From Parvibaculaceae bacterium PLY_AMNH_Bact1 (GTDB lineage Bacteria > Pseudomonadota > Alphaproteobacteria > Parvibaculales > Parvibaculaceae): a stretch of 64,000 nt of DNA. A model generated the notes under the pieces. The model had not been told where the DNA came from and made no database searches. It saw only the letters and a program-made list of their open reading frames with translations. Below, piece by piece: positions 39,305 through 49,800 of the stretch (its first letter is position 1; each line of letters opens with the position of its first letter). Position numbers and translations under genes: made by a program. The stretch covers positions 1 through 64,000 of the forward strand of contig CP126168.1 of NCBI GenBank assembly GCA_032881465.1, written 5' to 3'.

Positions 39305-40801
39305 CTATGAGGATAGGCTGGACCAGAGGTGAAGGGCGGCATAACCGCGCCAGGGCCTCCAGTTTTCTGCGGTTGCAGCGAGTGCTTTCGCACTCAGTTT
39401 TTCAGAATGGGGTGCGGCAGCCTTTTGAAGTCCCAGGTCGCCGGACGGGAAGGCATCGGGATCACCAAGCGCGCGCAAGGCAACATAGGAGGCTGTCCAG
39501 TCGCCGATGCCTTTGAGCGATGTGAGGGCAGCGACCATTTCAGAAACATTGACCCCTGGATGTAACGTGACTGCGCCGCTGGAAACAGCCTTGGCAAGGG
39601 TCGATAGTGTATCTCCACGGGTACGGGGCATTCCCAATTTGCCGAGGTCGTCTCTTACAAGCGTCCAAGGTTCCGGGAACAAGAACGAGGGCCAGTTGTC
39701 CCCTGGTGGTGTCACTTCATCGCCATACGCCTCCACCAACCGTCCTGCGATGGTGGTCGCCCCTTTGACAGACACCTGCTGACCGAGGATGGCGCGGATC
39801 GCCAGCTCAAAGCCGTCAAAGGCACCAGGAATGCGAAGACCCGGTCTCTGTTCGACCAAGGGGCCTATAAGCGGATCATCGGAAAAGTGCGCGCCGATGG
39901 CTTGTGGTTGTGCATCAAGATCAAACAGGCGTCGCAGTCGCATCACAAGATCTGCAAGAGCGAAAGGTCGATCACTCATCACCCGCACCCAAAGAATGTC
40001 GCGGGTTTTGTCGGGCTCTGCCTCGATAAAGGCATGGGTATCGTTCAACCGCACGGTGCGCCGGTACCGATTGCCATCAATCGCTTCGACACCTGGAATG
40101 GCCCGTATCTCGAAATAGTCCAAGATCATTTGCCAGTCGAACGGCGGTCGGAAGCCGAGACGCAACCGAAGATCGAAGGGGAGCGCATTGTCCTTGTTGG
40201 TGGCGCCATGGCCTTTCTTCCGCGCCGCCCGCCGAATGGCTGTTGGCGGTTCGCCATAGCGCTTGGCAAACGCATCATTGAACCGTCTGAGACTTGAGAA
40301 ACCGGATGCAAAGGCGATGTCAGCAACGGGCAGGTTTGTATCGCGGAGCAGCTGATTGGCGAGCAAAAGGCGTCGCGTGGCGGCGACGGCTTCTGGGTTC
40401 GCGCCTAAGTGCATATTGAACAGACGTCGCACCTGTCGTTCACCAAGGCCGAGGCGGTCTGCAAGCTGGCAGACACTGCCCGTATCCAGCGCGCCCTCAC
40501 CGATCAGGCGGAGTGCCCGGGACACCGTTGCTGCGGACCCTTGAGCCGCAGGCGTGCCGGGTGCCGCTTCAGGGCGGCATCTAAGGCAGGCACGAAAGCC
40601 CGCCTGCTCAGCCGCCGCCGCAGAAGGCCAGAAAGTGCAGTTTTCACGTTTGGGAAGTCGGGCTGGACAGACAGGCCGACAATATATCCCCGTCGATGTG
40701 ACGCCCGTGAAGAAGCGCCCGTCAAATCGGGTGTCGCGCGCCTGAATGGCGGCGTAGCAGGCATCTGGTGTCGGAAACGACGATGGTGAACAGGTATCCA
40801 T
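39305..40801 (-). CDS. Ada-AlkA fusion: methyl sensor, AraC-type HTH and 3-methyladenine glycosylase
   Basis: The 498-aa protein has three parts. An Ada-type zinc domain has GIYCRPVCPAR and FRACLRCRPE, giving four Cys that bind zinc and accept methyl from phosphotriesters. An AraC-like helix-turn-helix follows (CQLADRLGLGERQVRRLF, then ADIAFASGFSSLRRFNDAF). An AlkA glycosylase has the HhH motif LKGIGDWTASYVALRALG and the catalytic Asp in PSGDLG. It lacks the C-terminal Ada methyltransferase domain, which Ogt replaces. The ATG at 40801 is preferred because upstream coding would run into a repeat. A methyl-responsive autoactivator is likely. Confidence 0.93.
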   Translation of the reverse strand: MDTCSPSSFPTPDACYAAIQARDTRFDGRFFTGVTSTGIYCRPVCPARLPKRENCTFWPSAAAAEQAGFRACLRCRPEAAPGTPAAQGSAATVSRALRLIGEGALDTGSVCQLADRLGLGERQVRRLFNMHLGANPEAVAATRRLLLANQLLRDTNLPVADIAFASGFSSLRRFNDAFAKRYGEPPTAIRRAARKKGHGATNKDNALPFDLRLRLGFRPPFDWQMILDYFEIRAIPGVEAIDGNRYRRTVRLNDTHAFIEAEPDKTRDILWVRVMSDRPFALADLVMRLRRLFDLDAQPQAIGAHFSDDPLIGPLVEQRPGLRIPGAFDGFELAIRAILGQQVSVKGATTIAGRLVEAYGDEVTPPGDNWPSFLFPEPWTLVRDDLGKLGMPRTRGDTLSTLAKAVSSGAVTLHPGVNVSEMVAALTSLKGIGDWTASYVALRALGDPDAFPSGDLGLQKAAAPHSEKLSAKALAATAENWRPWRGYAALHLWSSLSS

Positions 40802-40867
40802 GCTGTAAGCATAGACTATGGTTTGGAAATTACTCGCCAGATTCGGACATGGTTGGGAGAGCCAATT

Positions 40868-40962
40868 TGAGCATTTCGAGAAAAAGTCGCACGACTTTTT
40901 CGGTTCGGAAATGCGACACAATACGGAGTATAGAGCGGCTCTCGCGATTTAATCTAAACGCG
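40868..40962. repeat. Dispersed nested-hairpin intergenic element, copy 2
   Basis: The outer arms GCATTTC (40871-40877) and GAAATGC (40908-40914) enclose a perfect inner stem GAAAAAGTCG/CGACTTTTTC with a 2-nt loop. It has the same design and about 60-65% similar sequence to the element at 3161-3262; the shared parts are the GGTTCGnAAAnGCGACA block and the TAGAGCG-TCTCGCGATT block. The stem bases differ between the copies but still pair. Confidence 0.75.
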
Positions 40963-40980
40963 CGCCAGTCTTAGTTAGGC

Positions 40981-42360
40981 TCACCGTTCTGTAAAGGCGA
41001 TGTCCAGGGACCGGAAAACGGGTTTCAGGAGGTAGCGAACGAGCGATTTGGAGCCCGTGATGATCTCCGCATTCACGACCATGCCGGGCAGAATGGAGTG
41101 ATGCTTCGCCCCAAGGCCCACATGCGCCTTGGAAAGCGCGATGATGACTTTGTAGTAAGGCTCATCCTGTTCATCGCGGAATGTTGACGCAGAGATGCGT
41201 CGGACCTCACCATTAATATCACCGAAGCGGGCTGTATCGTAGGTCGTGATTTTGACCTTTGCAGAATCCCCGATTTGTATGTGGCCGATATCAGTTGGCT
41301 GTACGCGGACCTCTGCCACCAGCTCATCATCCATAGGCACCACCTGGGCGACAAGGCCGCCGGGCTCAATGACCTCGCCAATGGTTTTGGCAGGCAGATC
41401 CTGGACAATGCCGCGAACAGGAGCGAAGACCGTCAGTCGTTCTACCCGGTCGGTGAGCTTGCGAATGGCACTCGCTGTTTCGTCTAGTTCTGCGGTAGCT
41501 GTCGAGCGTTCAGAAAGAGCATCATTGATAAGTGTTGCATCCAATTCTTCGAGGCCAACTTCCTCCTCGCGGAGCGACTCGCGGGTTGCTGCCAGGTTGC
41601 CGGCCGTGGAGATGAGTTGCACCCGTGTTTGTTCATACGTGCGTTTGGTTTCAAGATAGGCGATGCGGGAGACAAGGCCTTTTTCAAGGAGGGCACCCCT
41701 TAGGTTGACCTGCTCAAGCATCAGTTCGACCTGTTCTTTCAGGCTGGCACGCTGATCTGACAGGGATTCAATGTCGCTTTTACGTTGTTCGATCCGAGCA
41801 AGGAAACCCTGCCGTTGACGGTCAGCGGCTGTGAGCGATGCTTCGAGGAGCGCAAGTTCATTTGCGTAAAGGTTGGGGTCAAGCTCTTCGAGCGAGGGAT
41901 CCATTGGGCGCGCCTCAACGTTCGCACTCAAGCGTTCGATCTTCAGCTGCAATGCAACCTGTCGGGCAGCTAATTGACCAAGGTCGCCCTCAGCGGCGAT
42001 AGGCTGAAGCCTTGCGAGCGGCTGATCTTTCTCAACCAACTCTCCTTCATTGACGAGGACTTCAGCGACGATGCCGCCTTCCAAATGTTGGACCAGCTGA
42101 ACGCTCCCGGCGGGTGTGACTTCGCCATCGGCTCGCGCTAGTTCTTTGATCTCTGTGATGGAACCCCAAAGGATTGCGAGCGCCAGAAAGACACCGCCAA
42201 CAATCATCAGGTTTTGATAAAAGCGAGGGGGTCCGGATTCTTCTAGCGTCAAGGGGAGGGCGAGTTTTTTTGACAGCTCAGCTTTTCGCTTTGCTTTCTT
42301 CGAACTCTCTGTCTTCTCCTGCGCCACCGGCGGTACCCTTCTACTCATCTCCAGAAACAT
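40981..42360 (-). CDS. Type I secretion HlyD-family periplasmic adaptor
   Basis: This is the membrane fusion protein linking the inner-membrane ABC exporter to an outer-membrane TolC-like channel. The 459-aa protein has a cytoplasmic tail, one transmembrane helix (LMIVGGVFLALAILWG), a lipoyl half (GSVQLVQHLEGGIVAEVLVNEGE), a long coiled coil (about residues 140-300) and the second half (LVAQVVPMDDELVAEVRV) with the C-terminal HlyD domain. It is the last gene of the secretion operon, 96 bases after the second ABC gene, and presumably serves the giant adhesin encoded divergently. Confidence 0.95.
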   Translation of the reverse strand: MFLEMSRRVPPVAQEKTESSKKAKRKAELSKKLALPLTLEESGPPRFYQNLMIVGGVFLALAILWGSITEIKELARADGEVTPAGSVQLVQHLEGGIVAEVLVNEGELVEKDQPLARLQPIAAEGDLGQLAARQVALQLKIERLSANVEARPMDPSLEELDPNLYANELALLEASLTAADRQRQGFLARIEQRKSDIESLSDQRASLKEQVELMLEQVNLRGALLEKGLVSRIAYLETKRTYEQTRVQLISTAGNLAATRESLREEEVGLEELDATLINDALSERSTATAELDETASAIRKLTDRVERLTVFAPVRGIVQDLPAKTIGEVIEPGGLVAQVVPMDDELVAEVRVQPTDIGHIQIGDSAKVKITTYDTARFGDINGEVRRISASTFRDEQDEPYYKVIIALSKAHVGLGAKHHSILPGMVVNAEIITGSKSLVRYLLKPVFRSLDIAFTER

Positions 42361-42456
42361 AGGCCTGTGAGGTTGCCCCGCGATTTTGACTTTTCGCGAC
42401 CATCACAGCGGATTTGAGGGAAATACTGACGGAATAACCTTAAAAGCGGCTTAATT

Positions 42457-44643
42457 TCAGCCGTTAAGCCGGTCCAAAACGGCACTGGGGGCACCGTCAA
42501 GTGCCACGCGTCCCTGGTCGAGATAGACCAGACGATCAGCGAGGCGCATGTGGCTCGGACGGTGGGTCACCATCAAGATGGTGGCCTTCCCCTTAAGAGA
42601 CATCAGCTTGTCAACCAAAGCGGCGTCAGCCGCATCGTCGAGGCCAAAGGCGGGCTCATCCAGAAGCAGCATAGGGGCGTTCTTCACGTAGGCGCGGGCG
42701 AGGTTCAACCGTTGACGGACACCGCCGGCAAGGTTCGCAAAATCCTCCTGTGAGAAACGGGTCTCTGCGCCGTCTGGAAGAGATTTGACATAATCTGCCA
42801 GACCGGCGTCGGCAATCGCCTTTTCAATGTCTTGGTCGCTGGCGGTCGGGTCGGCCAGTCGCAAGTTCTGGGCGATGGTGCCGTAGAAGAAAGTTGCATG
42901 TTGGGGGAGGTAGGCAATTGAATTGCGCATCTCGCCGGAATCAAGCTGGCGAATGTCCAAACCATCAAGGGCAACAGAGCCAGCTTGCGGTTTGTAGAGG
43001 CCGGCAATGACTTTCAGAAGAGTTGATTTCCCCGCACCATTCGATCCGTTGATCGCAATGAATTCGCCCGGTTCCACCTTCAAGGCCGCCCCCATCAGTG
43101 CTGGTTCAGATCCGGCTGAAAAACGCAAAGAGACATTGTTCAGTGTGATGCCTCCCTTGAAAGACCGGAAGAAGGAAGGAAGTCTTCCGGCATCTCTCTC
43201 CAGCGGCAGTTTCATAAGGCCATCAATTTGTTTGAGGCTCTGGCTGACTTGGCTGATACGACTGAAGCTTAAGAAAATAGACTGGATTGGTCCCAGAACA
43301 CGCCAGACGAAGGCCATCGTAGCAATCAATGCACCAATGGAGAGATCGCCCTCCATCGCATAGAGCGTGCCAATGGCAAGAGTGGCGACACCCGCAATCG
43401 TCATCAGGGTCTGCGCAACTGTTTGAATGAACATATTTATTCGTGCGGTGTGCGCATTGGCGACGGCTGCGCGCTCCGAAATACTATGAAACCGATCACG
43501 CCAGATGTCTTCAGCCGCGCACTGCTTCAGAGTGCGTTGTTTGCTGACAAGCTCGATGAGGAAGTTCTGACGTGTATTCCGAATTTCTCCTGACTCAGCG
43601 ATCGCCTTTTTCATGATCGGAGCCATTACCAGACCAAAGATCGTGAAGGCGGCAATCAGCGCGACAGGCACCCATCCAATTGTACCCGCGATTACAAAAA
43701 TCGCTGCAAGGAAAACGATCACAAAGGGCAGGTCAAATGCAGCCGCTGCCAGGGGCCCGGTAAATATCTCACGGACACCCTCAAATTGTCTCAGACGATT
43801 GAGCTGGGTCGCGACAGGTGCACTCTCGGTCATAGAAACCGGCATGTAGAGCAACTGCTTGAACGATGCACCACCAACTTGCGCGTCAATACGCGCGCCG
43901 AGATAGGCAAGAGCCCGCCCGCGAATGACGCGGAGTGCGGCTTCCACACCTATGATCAGAAGAATACCGGCAACAAAATAGGCAAGCGTTTCAGCCGACC
44001 GTGTGCCGATAACGCGATCATAGACGCCCATGATGAAAATTGGCACCATGAGAGCGGTAACATTTGTGACGAAACTGATAGCGAATGTTTGTGCAATCAG
44101 TTTCTTGAAGCGACCAACAACATTCCAGATCCAACTTCCTGCAGCTCTTTGGGCAGGAGCCGGTTCAATCGTGTCCGCATGATTGACGAGGTACGCAACG
44201 CCCTTTGTTTTACCGGCGTCGATCGTGCCTTCAGCTTTCTGTTTTCCATCAAAGATTGAAAGCGTGTCGCCATCGCGGGAATAGATAACACCGATGTGCT
44301 CGCCATCTGTCGAGAAGAGGCAGGGTAGTTGGCTGGGGCGTAGATCGCACAGGCGCATATTGCGAGCGGTCGTCGCATAGTTCAGGTTTGAGAGGATGGT
44401 CCGCACATCATCGAAGTCGAGATTATCGACAAAGTGAGGCAATGCTTCTGCTAGGTGCCGCGCTTCGCCGCGCCACCCGAGCTTGGTGAGGAGCGGCATG
44501 AGACAGGCACCTGCAGAGGTCCCGCCAACAAAGCTGTCCATGTCGCCACCATGGAGCAAAGAGGATAGGAGCGGTCGACCCTTCCGCTCTACCGGCTTGT
44601 TCGCAACGGCCGCCTCGGTAGCGTTGTCAAAGGTGATGCTCAT
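42457..44643 (-). CDS. Type I secretion permease/ATPase with degenerate C39-like domain (second ABC)
   Basis: The 728-aa protein has three parts. An N-terminal domain (about residues 35-165) looks like a C39 peptidase fold without its catalytic Cys, of the kind that binds RTX substrates before export. A six-helix membrane domain follows, and then a nucleotide-binding domain: Walker A GSNGAGKSTLLK, signature LAGGVRQRLN, Walker B MLLLDEPAFGLDD and the switch His in THRPSH. Its start overlaps the stop of the first ABC gene by 4 bases. The two probably form a heterodimer, because the first has no C39-like domain. Confidence 0.93.
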   Translation of the reverse strand: MSITFDNATEAAVANKPVERKGRPLLSSLLHGGDMDSFVGGTSAGACLMPLLTKLGWRGEARHLAEALPHFVDNLDFDDVRTILSNLNYATTARNMRLCDLRPSQLPCLFSTDGEHIGVIYSRDGDTLSIFDGKQKAEGTIDAGKTKGVAYLVNHADTIEPAPAQRAAGSWIWNVVGRFKKLIAQTFAISFVTNVTALMVPIFIMGVYDRVIGTRSAETLAYFVAGILLIIGVEAALRVIRGRALAYLGARIDAQVGGASFKQLLYMPVSMTESAPVATQLNRLRQFEGVREIFTGPLAAAAFDLPFVIVFLAAIFVIAGTIGWVPVALIAAFTIFGLVMAPIMKKAIAESGEIRNTRQNFLIELVSKQRTLKQCAAEDIWRDRFHSISERAAVANAHTARINMFIQTVAQTLMTIAGVATLAIGTLYAMEGDLSIGALIATMAFVWRVLGPIQSIFLSFSRISQVSQSLKQIDGLMKLPLERDAGRLPSFFRSFKGGITLNNVSLRFSAGSEPALMGAALKVEPGEFIAINGSNGAGKSTLLKVIAGLYKPQAGSVALDGLDIRQLDSGEMRNSIAYLPQHATFFYGTIAQNLRLADPTASDQDIEKAIADAGLADYVKSLPDGAETRFSQEDFANLAGGVRQRLNLARAYVKNAPMLLLDEPAFGLDDAADAALVDKLMSLKGKATILMVTHRPSHMRLADRLVYLDQGRVALDGAPSAVLDRLNG

Positions 44644-46439
44644 GATGCGGCCTCCGCTGGCGCATGCATTGGTGCAGGGGCGGGTGCAGAAGCTGCGTTT
44701 GCGAGGCTCACCTCGGTCAGCACGCCGTCCTTCATTTCAAAATGCCTGTCGGCGATGCGCTTCAGGGATGGCCGGTGTGTTACGGCGATGATTGTGGGGC
44801 CACCCTTAAGCACTTGCAGGGCTTTCAACACTTTCTGATCGCCTTTCTGATCAAGCGTGTTGTTGGCTTCATCAAACAGCAGGACCTGAGGTTTCATCGC
44901 GAGTGCTCGCGCTATCGTCATACGCTGGAGAAATCCGCCGGGGAGTTGCTCGGCAATACCCTGATTGACACGCGTGTCATAACCTTCTGGGAGACGATGA
45001 ATATCTTCTTCTAGACCAATGGCGCGCGCTGCCAGCCGCGCATTGTCAATCGCTTCGCCGGTTCGGAACATGGCAAGATTTTCAAGGATGGTTCCCTGGA
45101 ACAAGACCGGGTTTGGAGGAATGTAGGCGACCCAGTTGGACAGAGCTTTTTGGTGAGGGCCCGTCACATCCATGCCATCAATCATAACATTGCCCTCAGT
45201 CGGGCGGGCTTCGCCAGTGATCAGACGGATAAGGGTCGATTTGCCGGAATTGTCGATGCCCGTAACCGAAATCATCTCGCCGGACTTGAACTTGGCGCTG
45301 ACTGCTTTCACGACGTCTGGAAGGTCGGGTCCATATCGGAAGGAGGCCCTCTTCAAGTCAATCTGTCCGGCTAGGTTGGGCACGGTGTTCTGGCTTGCTG
45401 TAACCTGTCCGCCTGGCAAATCAAGCAGGCTTGCAGCTTTCTCTCTGGCGACATCGACACTTTGAAGCTGCGTCCAAAGACTCAAACCTTTCAAAAGTGG
45501 TTGAATGGTACGGCCTGAAAGAAGAGTGCAGGCTGCGAGCGACCCCATAGTCAAACTGCCATCAATGACCAGGAGCGCGCCTACTGAGACGACTGCCACC
45601 ATAGTGACGCCGGCAAAAACAGCGCCGAAAGACTGAGCAATGCCGCCAAGTTCAATCGTGCGGTACGTGGCAGATGCTCCCGTGCGGAGCAGCCGTTCAT
45701 AGCGGCGCAGGATCTGGGGTTCCATTGCCATACTTTTGATGGCTGGAATGCCGTTCAGCGTTTCCACAACGAAACTGTAGCGTCGATCATCGAATGCCCA
45801 GCGGTCGCTCAGCACTTTCCGGAGCGCACTACCGCTAATGGCGGTGACGACGACGAGGACAGCGAATAAAGCAATGGGGACCAGAACCAGCGAGCCACCG
45901 ATAATCCAGATGAGGCCAAGGAACGCGCCAACAAAAGGCAAATCCAGCATCAGCAAACGTGACTGTCCACCTTCGAAATCTCGGATTGTCTCAAGCGCTC
46001 CGAGTTTGTCCATATAGCCGCCGGGCGTTTCCTTTTCAAAATCTTGCGGAGATGTTTCAAGGAACCGGTCGACAAGCGTCACGTTGAGCGCGTGGTCTAG
46101 CTGAGCCGCATACCAGATAACAAGACAGGAGCGGGAATAGCGGAACACCGCATCAATGCACATGATCCCAATGAGCCCCATCACCATGATGGTGAGGGTT
46201 TCAACAGCCTGGTTAGGGATAATCCGGTCATAGACCTGGAGCAGCGCGAGGGGTGTGGCTAGCGCAAAAAAGTTGATCGAAATAGAACCAATAAGGATAG
46301 GGGGGCTCAGCGGACCCGCGCCCTTCGCCGTGAAGCCGGCAAAGCGTTCATCGCGCCCGCCGGAGATGAAGACTCGAAGCGAGTCCACCGCCGACTGAAT
46401 TTTGTTGCGCGGTCCGTCAGAAGGCTGCTGTTTACTCAT
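44640..46439 (-). CDS. Type I secretion permease/ATPase (first ABC)
   Basis: The 599-aa protein has a six-helix ABC membrane domain (about residues 45-315) and a nucleotide-binding domain. The latter has Walker A GIDNSGKSTLIR, a slightly changed signature (LPGGFLQRMTIARAL), Walker B VLLFDEANNTLDQ and the switch His in THRPSLKR. The short N-terminus has no C39-like domain. It is the first gene of the operon and overlaps the second ABC gene. The Ala/Pro-rich tail is unusual. It is divergent from the adhesin gene across a 363-bp AT-rich region. Confidence 0.93.
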   Translation of the reverse strand: MSKQQPSDGPRNKIQSAVDSLRVFISGGRDERFAGFTAKGAGPLSPPILIGSISINFFALATPLALLQVYDRIIPNQAVETLTIMVMGLIGIMCIDAVFRYSRSCLVIWYAAQLDHALNVTLVDRFLETSPQDFEKETPGGYMDKLGALETIRDFEGGQSRLLMLDLPFVGAFLGLIWIIGGSLVLVPIALFAVLVVVTAISGSALRKVLSDRWAFDDRRYSFVVETLNGIPAIKSMAMEPQILRRYERLLRTGASATYRTIELGGIAQSFGAVFAGVTMVAVVSVGALLVIDGSLTMGSLAACTLLSGRTIQPLLKGLSLWTQLQSVDVAREKAASLLDLPGGQVTASQNTVPNLAGQIDLKRASFRYGPDLPDVVKAVSAKFKSGEMISVTGIDNSGKSTLIRLITGEARPTEGNVMIDGMDVTGPHQKALSNWVAYIPPNPVLFQGTILENLAMFRTGEAIDNARLAARAIGLEEDIHRLPEGYDTRVNQGIAEQLPGGFLQRMTIARALAMKPQVLLFDEANNTLDQKGDQKVLKALQVLKGGPTIIAVTHRPSLKRIADRHFEMKDGVLTEVSLANAASAPAPAPMHAPAEAAS

Positions 46440-46802
46440 GCCGACGTGCGTGTCCCAGGAACAGATAAGCGGACAATCCCACCATCCTTCCTGCAGAATC
46501 CCCCGAAGTTTTTGTTTTTTGGTTAATTTTTTGCTTTTGCCGGGTTTTCCGCAGATTTACGTCGATATAAATGACGTTTTTAGTAAAATTTTCGCGGTTT
46601 TCTGCGGATTTTGGGCGAATAGCTGGCTATGTAACGAATGCCCGTTGATGGTTACACGGCGTTAACCAGACTTCTTGACGACGAGTTAATTTCTCCCCCC
46701 CAAATTGTCTAGTAACTGAAAAACCCTTCGCTATCGCGTGATGGGTTTGTGCTGGGTCTGATGCAGATTCAGCCGCCTTTGATGTGGCGTAGGAAGGTAG
46801 AC
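46440..46802. promoter_or_regulatory. AT-rich divergent region between T1SS operon and adhesin gene
   Basis: This 363-bp region contains no gene and must carry both promoters. It has strong T-rich tracts around 46507-46545 (for example GTTTTTTGGTTAATTTTTTGC) and further AT-rich stretches to about 46610, unlike the rest of the window. The arms TGTAAC/GTTACA surround 46630-46656. AT-rich tracts of this kind can be sites for nucleoid proteins that silence adhesin genes, an inference only. Confidence 0.5.
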
Positions 46803-49800
46803 ATGGCTGACGAAACGAATCGTGAAGACGAAGCTGAAGTCAGGAACGGAAGCGAAAACGGATCATCCAATGATGACCTATTCATCTTTGATGAGGCAGG
46901 TGCTCCCGGCAAGCGGCGGGACGAGACCGAAGCTGACCTTACCGGCCTGGACAGCGCCCGCGCTGCTGATGATGTCACCAATCCAAATATCCATATGGGT
47001 ATTGAACGCGGTGAGCTAGATCTGCCAGAAGGTGAAACACGTAGTGGCGTCGCTAACGCTGGTGCGGAACCGCAGTTCTCAAACACTGATGGCCAGGTTG
47101 AAGGTGAGCGCTCAGGGGCCGCCAGTCCACGCGATCCCCTGGTAGCTGCCGACGTAGATTCAACTGAACAGGCGGAAGCTGGTTCCGGTAAGTCCGTAGG
47201 CTCGTCTCCTGCTGCTGAAAGTCTGCTCGATGAGCCTGAAATGGACCGAGTGGCGATGGACATAAAGCAGTCCAACATGGACGGTGCTGACATTGCTGAT
47301 GGCGCACTTGCGCAGAACACCGCAAACGTTGAGTCCACTTTTGTGGAGCCCGAAGTGCCATTCCCCGGTCAAAGTGCCGACCGGGAAGAAAATGCAAGTC
47401 CGGAAGAAATTGAACTCAGCAACAAAAGTTTCGATGAGAATGCGCCAGGTGCGGTGGTGGGAACGCTCACGACCAACGACCCAGGCGAGCACACCTATCA
47501 AGTAAACGACGCCCGGTTTGAGGTGGTCGACGGTGTGTTGAAACTAAAGCCAGGCCTTAGTCTCAACCACGAAGCGGAACCATCGGTTTCTCTCTCCGTC
47601 ACAATAACGGATGAAGGTGGTTTGTCCTTCACACAGGATTTCACGCTCCTAGTGGGTGATGTGAATGAAGACCCAAGCGACATTGCTCTGTCGAACAGCT
47701 CCGTTGACGAGAATGCTGCGGGCGCTGTGGTTGGCTCGCTTAGCACCACGGACGTCGATGACGGCGATACACATTCCTATGCAGTCGACGATGCGCGCTT
47801 TGAAGTGGTTGGCGGTGAGCTCAAGCTCAAAGACGGTGTCTCCCTGAACCACGAAGCTGAATCTTCAGTCGCAGTCGAGGTCACGACGACCGATAGCGAG
47901 GGTGCGACCTATTCTGAGACCTTCAACATTGCCGTCGGTGATGTGAATGAGGGTCCATCAGATATCTTGCTGAGCAATGCCTCTGTGGATGAGAACGCAG
48001 CTGGCGCGGTCGTTGGAACCCTATCGACCAGCGATGTCGACGACGGTGATACACACACGTACGCTGTCGACGATGCCCGCTTTGAAGTGGTCGGCGGAGA
48101 GCTCAAGCTCAAAGACGGTGTCACCCTGAACCACGAAGCTGAGAGCAGCATTGCTGTTGAAGTGACGACGACCGATAGCGAGGGCGCGACCTATTCCGAG
48201 ACCTTCACTATTGCGGTCGGTGATGTGAATGAAGGCCCATCAGACATCAGCCTTTCGAATGCCTCTGTGGATGAGAATGCCGCTGGCGCCGTTGTGGGTA
48301 CGCTTTCCACGACTGACGTCGATGATGGCGATACCCATACTTACGCGGTGGACGACGCCCGCTTTGAAGTGGTCGGCGGAGAGCTCAAGCTCAAAGACGG
48401 TGTCTCTCTCAATCATGAAGCTGAATCTTCAGTCGCAGTCGAGGTCACGACGACCGATAGCGAGGGTGAGACCTATTCCGAGACCTTCAATATCGCGGTC
48501 GGTGATGTGAATGAAGGCCCATCAGACATCAGCCTCTCGAATGCCTCTGTGGATGAGAATGCCGCTGGCGCTGTGGTTGGATCACTTTCCACGACTGACG
48601 TCGACGCAGGCGATACACATTCCTATGCAGTGGATGATGCGCGCTTTGAAGTCGTCGGTGGGGAACTCAAACTCAAAGACGGTGTGAGCCTGGACCATGA
48701 GACCGAGTCCTCGGTTGCGGTTGAGGTCACCACGACCGATGCGTCCGGCGCGACCTACTCCGAGACCTTCAATATCGCGGTCGGTGATGTGAATGAAGGC
48801 CCATCGGACATCTCCCTCAGCAATGCGTCTGTGGATGAGAATGCGGCAGGCGCTGTGGTTGGGTCGCTTTCCACGACTGACGTGGATGCTGGCGATAGCC
48901 ACACCTATGCAGTCGACGATGCCCGCTTTGAAGTGGTCGGCGGAGAGCTGAAGCTCAAAGACGGTGTCTCCCTGAACCACGAAGCTGAGAGCAGCATTGC
49001 TGTTGAAGTGACGACGACCGATAGCGAGGGTGCGACCTATTCCGAGACCTTCACCATCGCCGTGGGCGATGTGAATGAGGGGCCATCAGACATCAGTCTC
49101 TCGAATGCCTCTGTGGATGAGAATGCCGCTGGCGCGGTCGTTGGAACCCTATCGACCAGCGATGTCGACGACGGTGATACACACACGTACGCTGTTGACG
49201 ATGCCCGCTTTGAAGTGGTCGGCGGAGAGCTGAAGCTCAAAGACGGTGTCTCGCTCAATCACGAAGCTGAGAGCAGCATTGCTGTTGAAGTGACGACGAC
49301 CGATAGCGAGGGTGCGACCTATTCCGAGGCCTTCACCATCGCCGTGGGTGATGTGAACGAGGGTCCGTCGGACATCTCTCTCAATAATGCCTCTGTGGAT
49401 GAGAACGCCGCTGGCGCGGTCGTTGGAACCCTATCGACCAGCGATGTCGACGACGGTGATACACACACGTACGCTGTCGACGATGCCCGCTTTGAAGTGG
49501 TCGGCGGAGAGCTGAAGCTCAAAGATGGTGTCTCCCTGAACCACGAAGCTGAATCTTCAGTCGCAGTCGAGGTCACGACGACCGATGCCTCCGGCGCGAC
49601 CTACTCCGAGACCTTCAATATCGCGGTCGGTGATGTGAATGAAGGGCCGTCGGACATCTCTCTCAGCAATGCGTCTGTGGATGAGAATGCAGCGGGTGCT
49701 GTAGTTGGCACACTCAGCACCACGGACGTCGATGACGGCGATACACATTCCTATGCAGTCGACGATGCGCGCTTTGAAGTGGTCGGCGGAGAGCTCAAGC

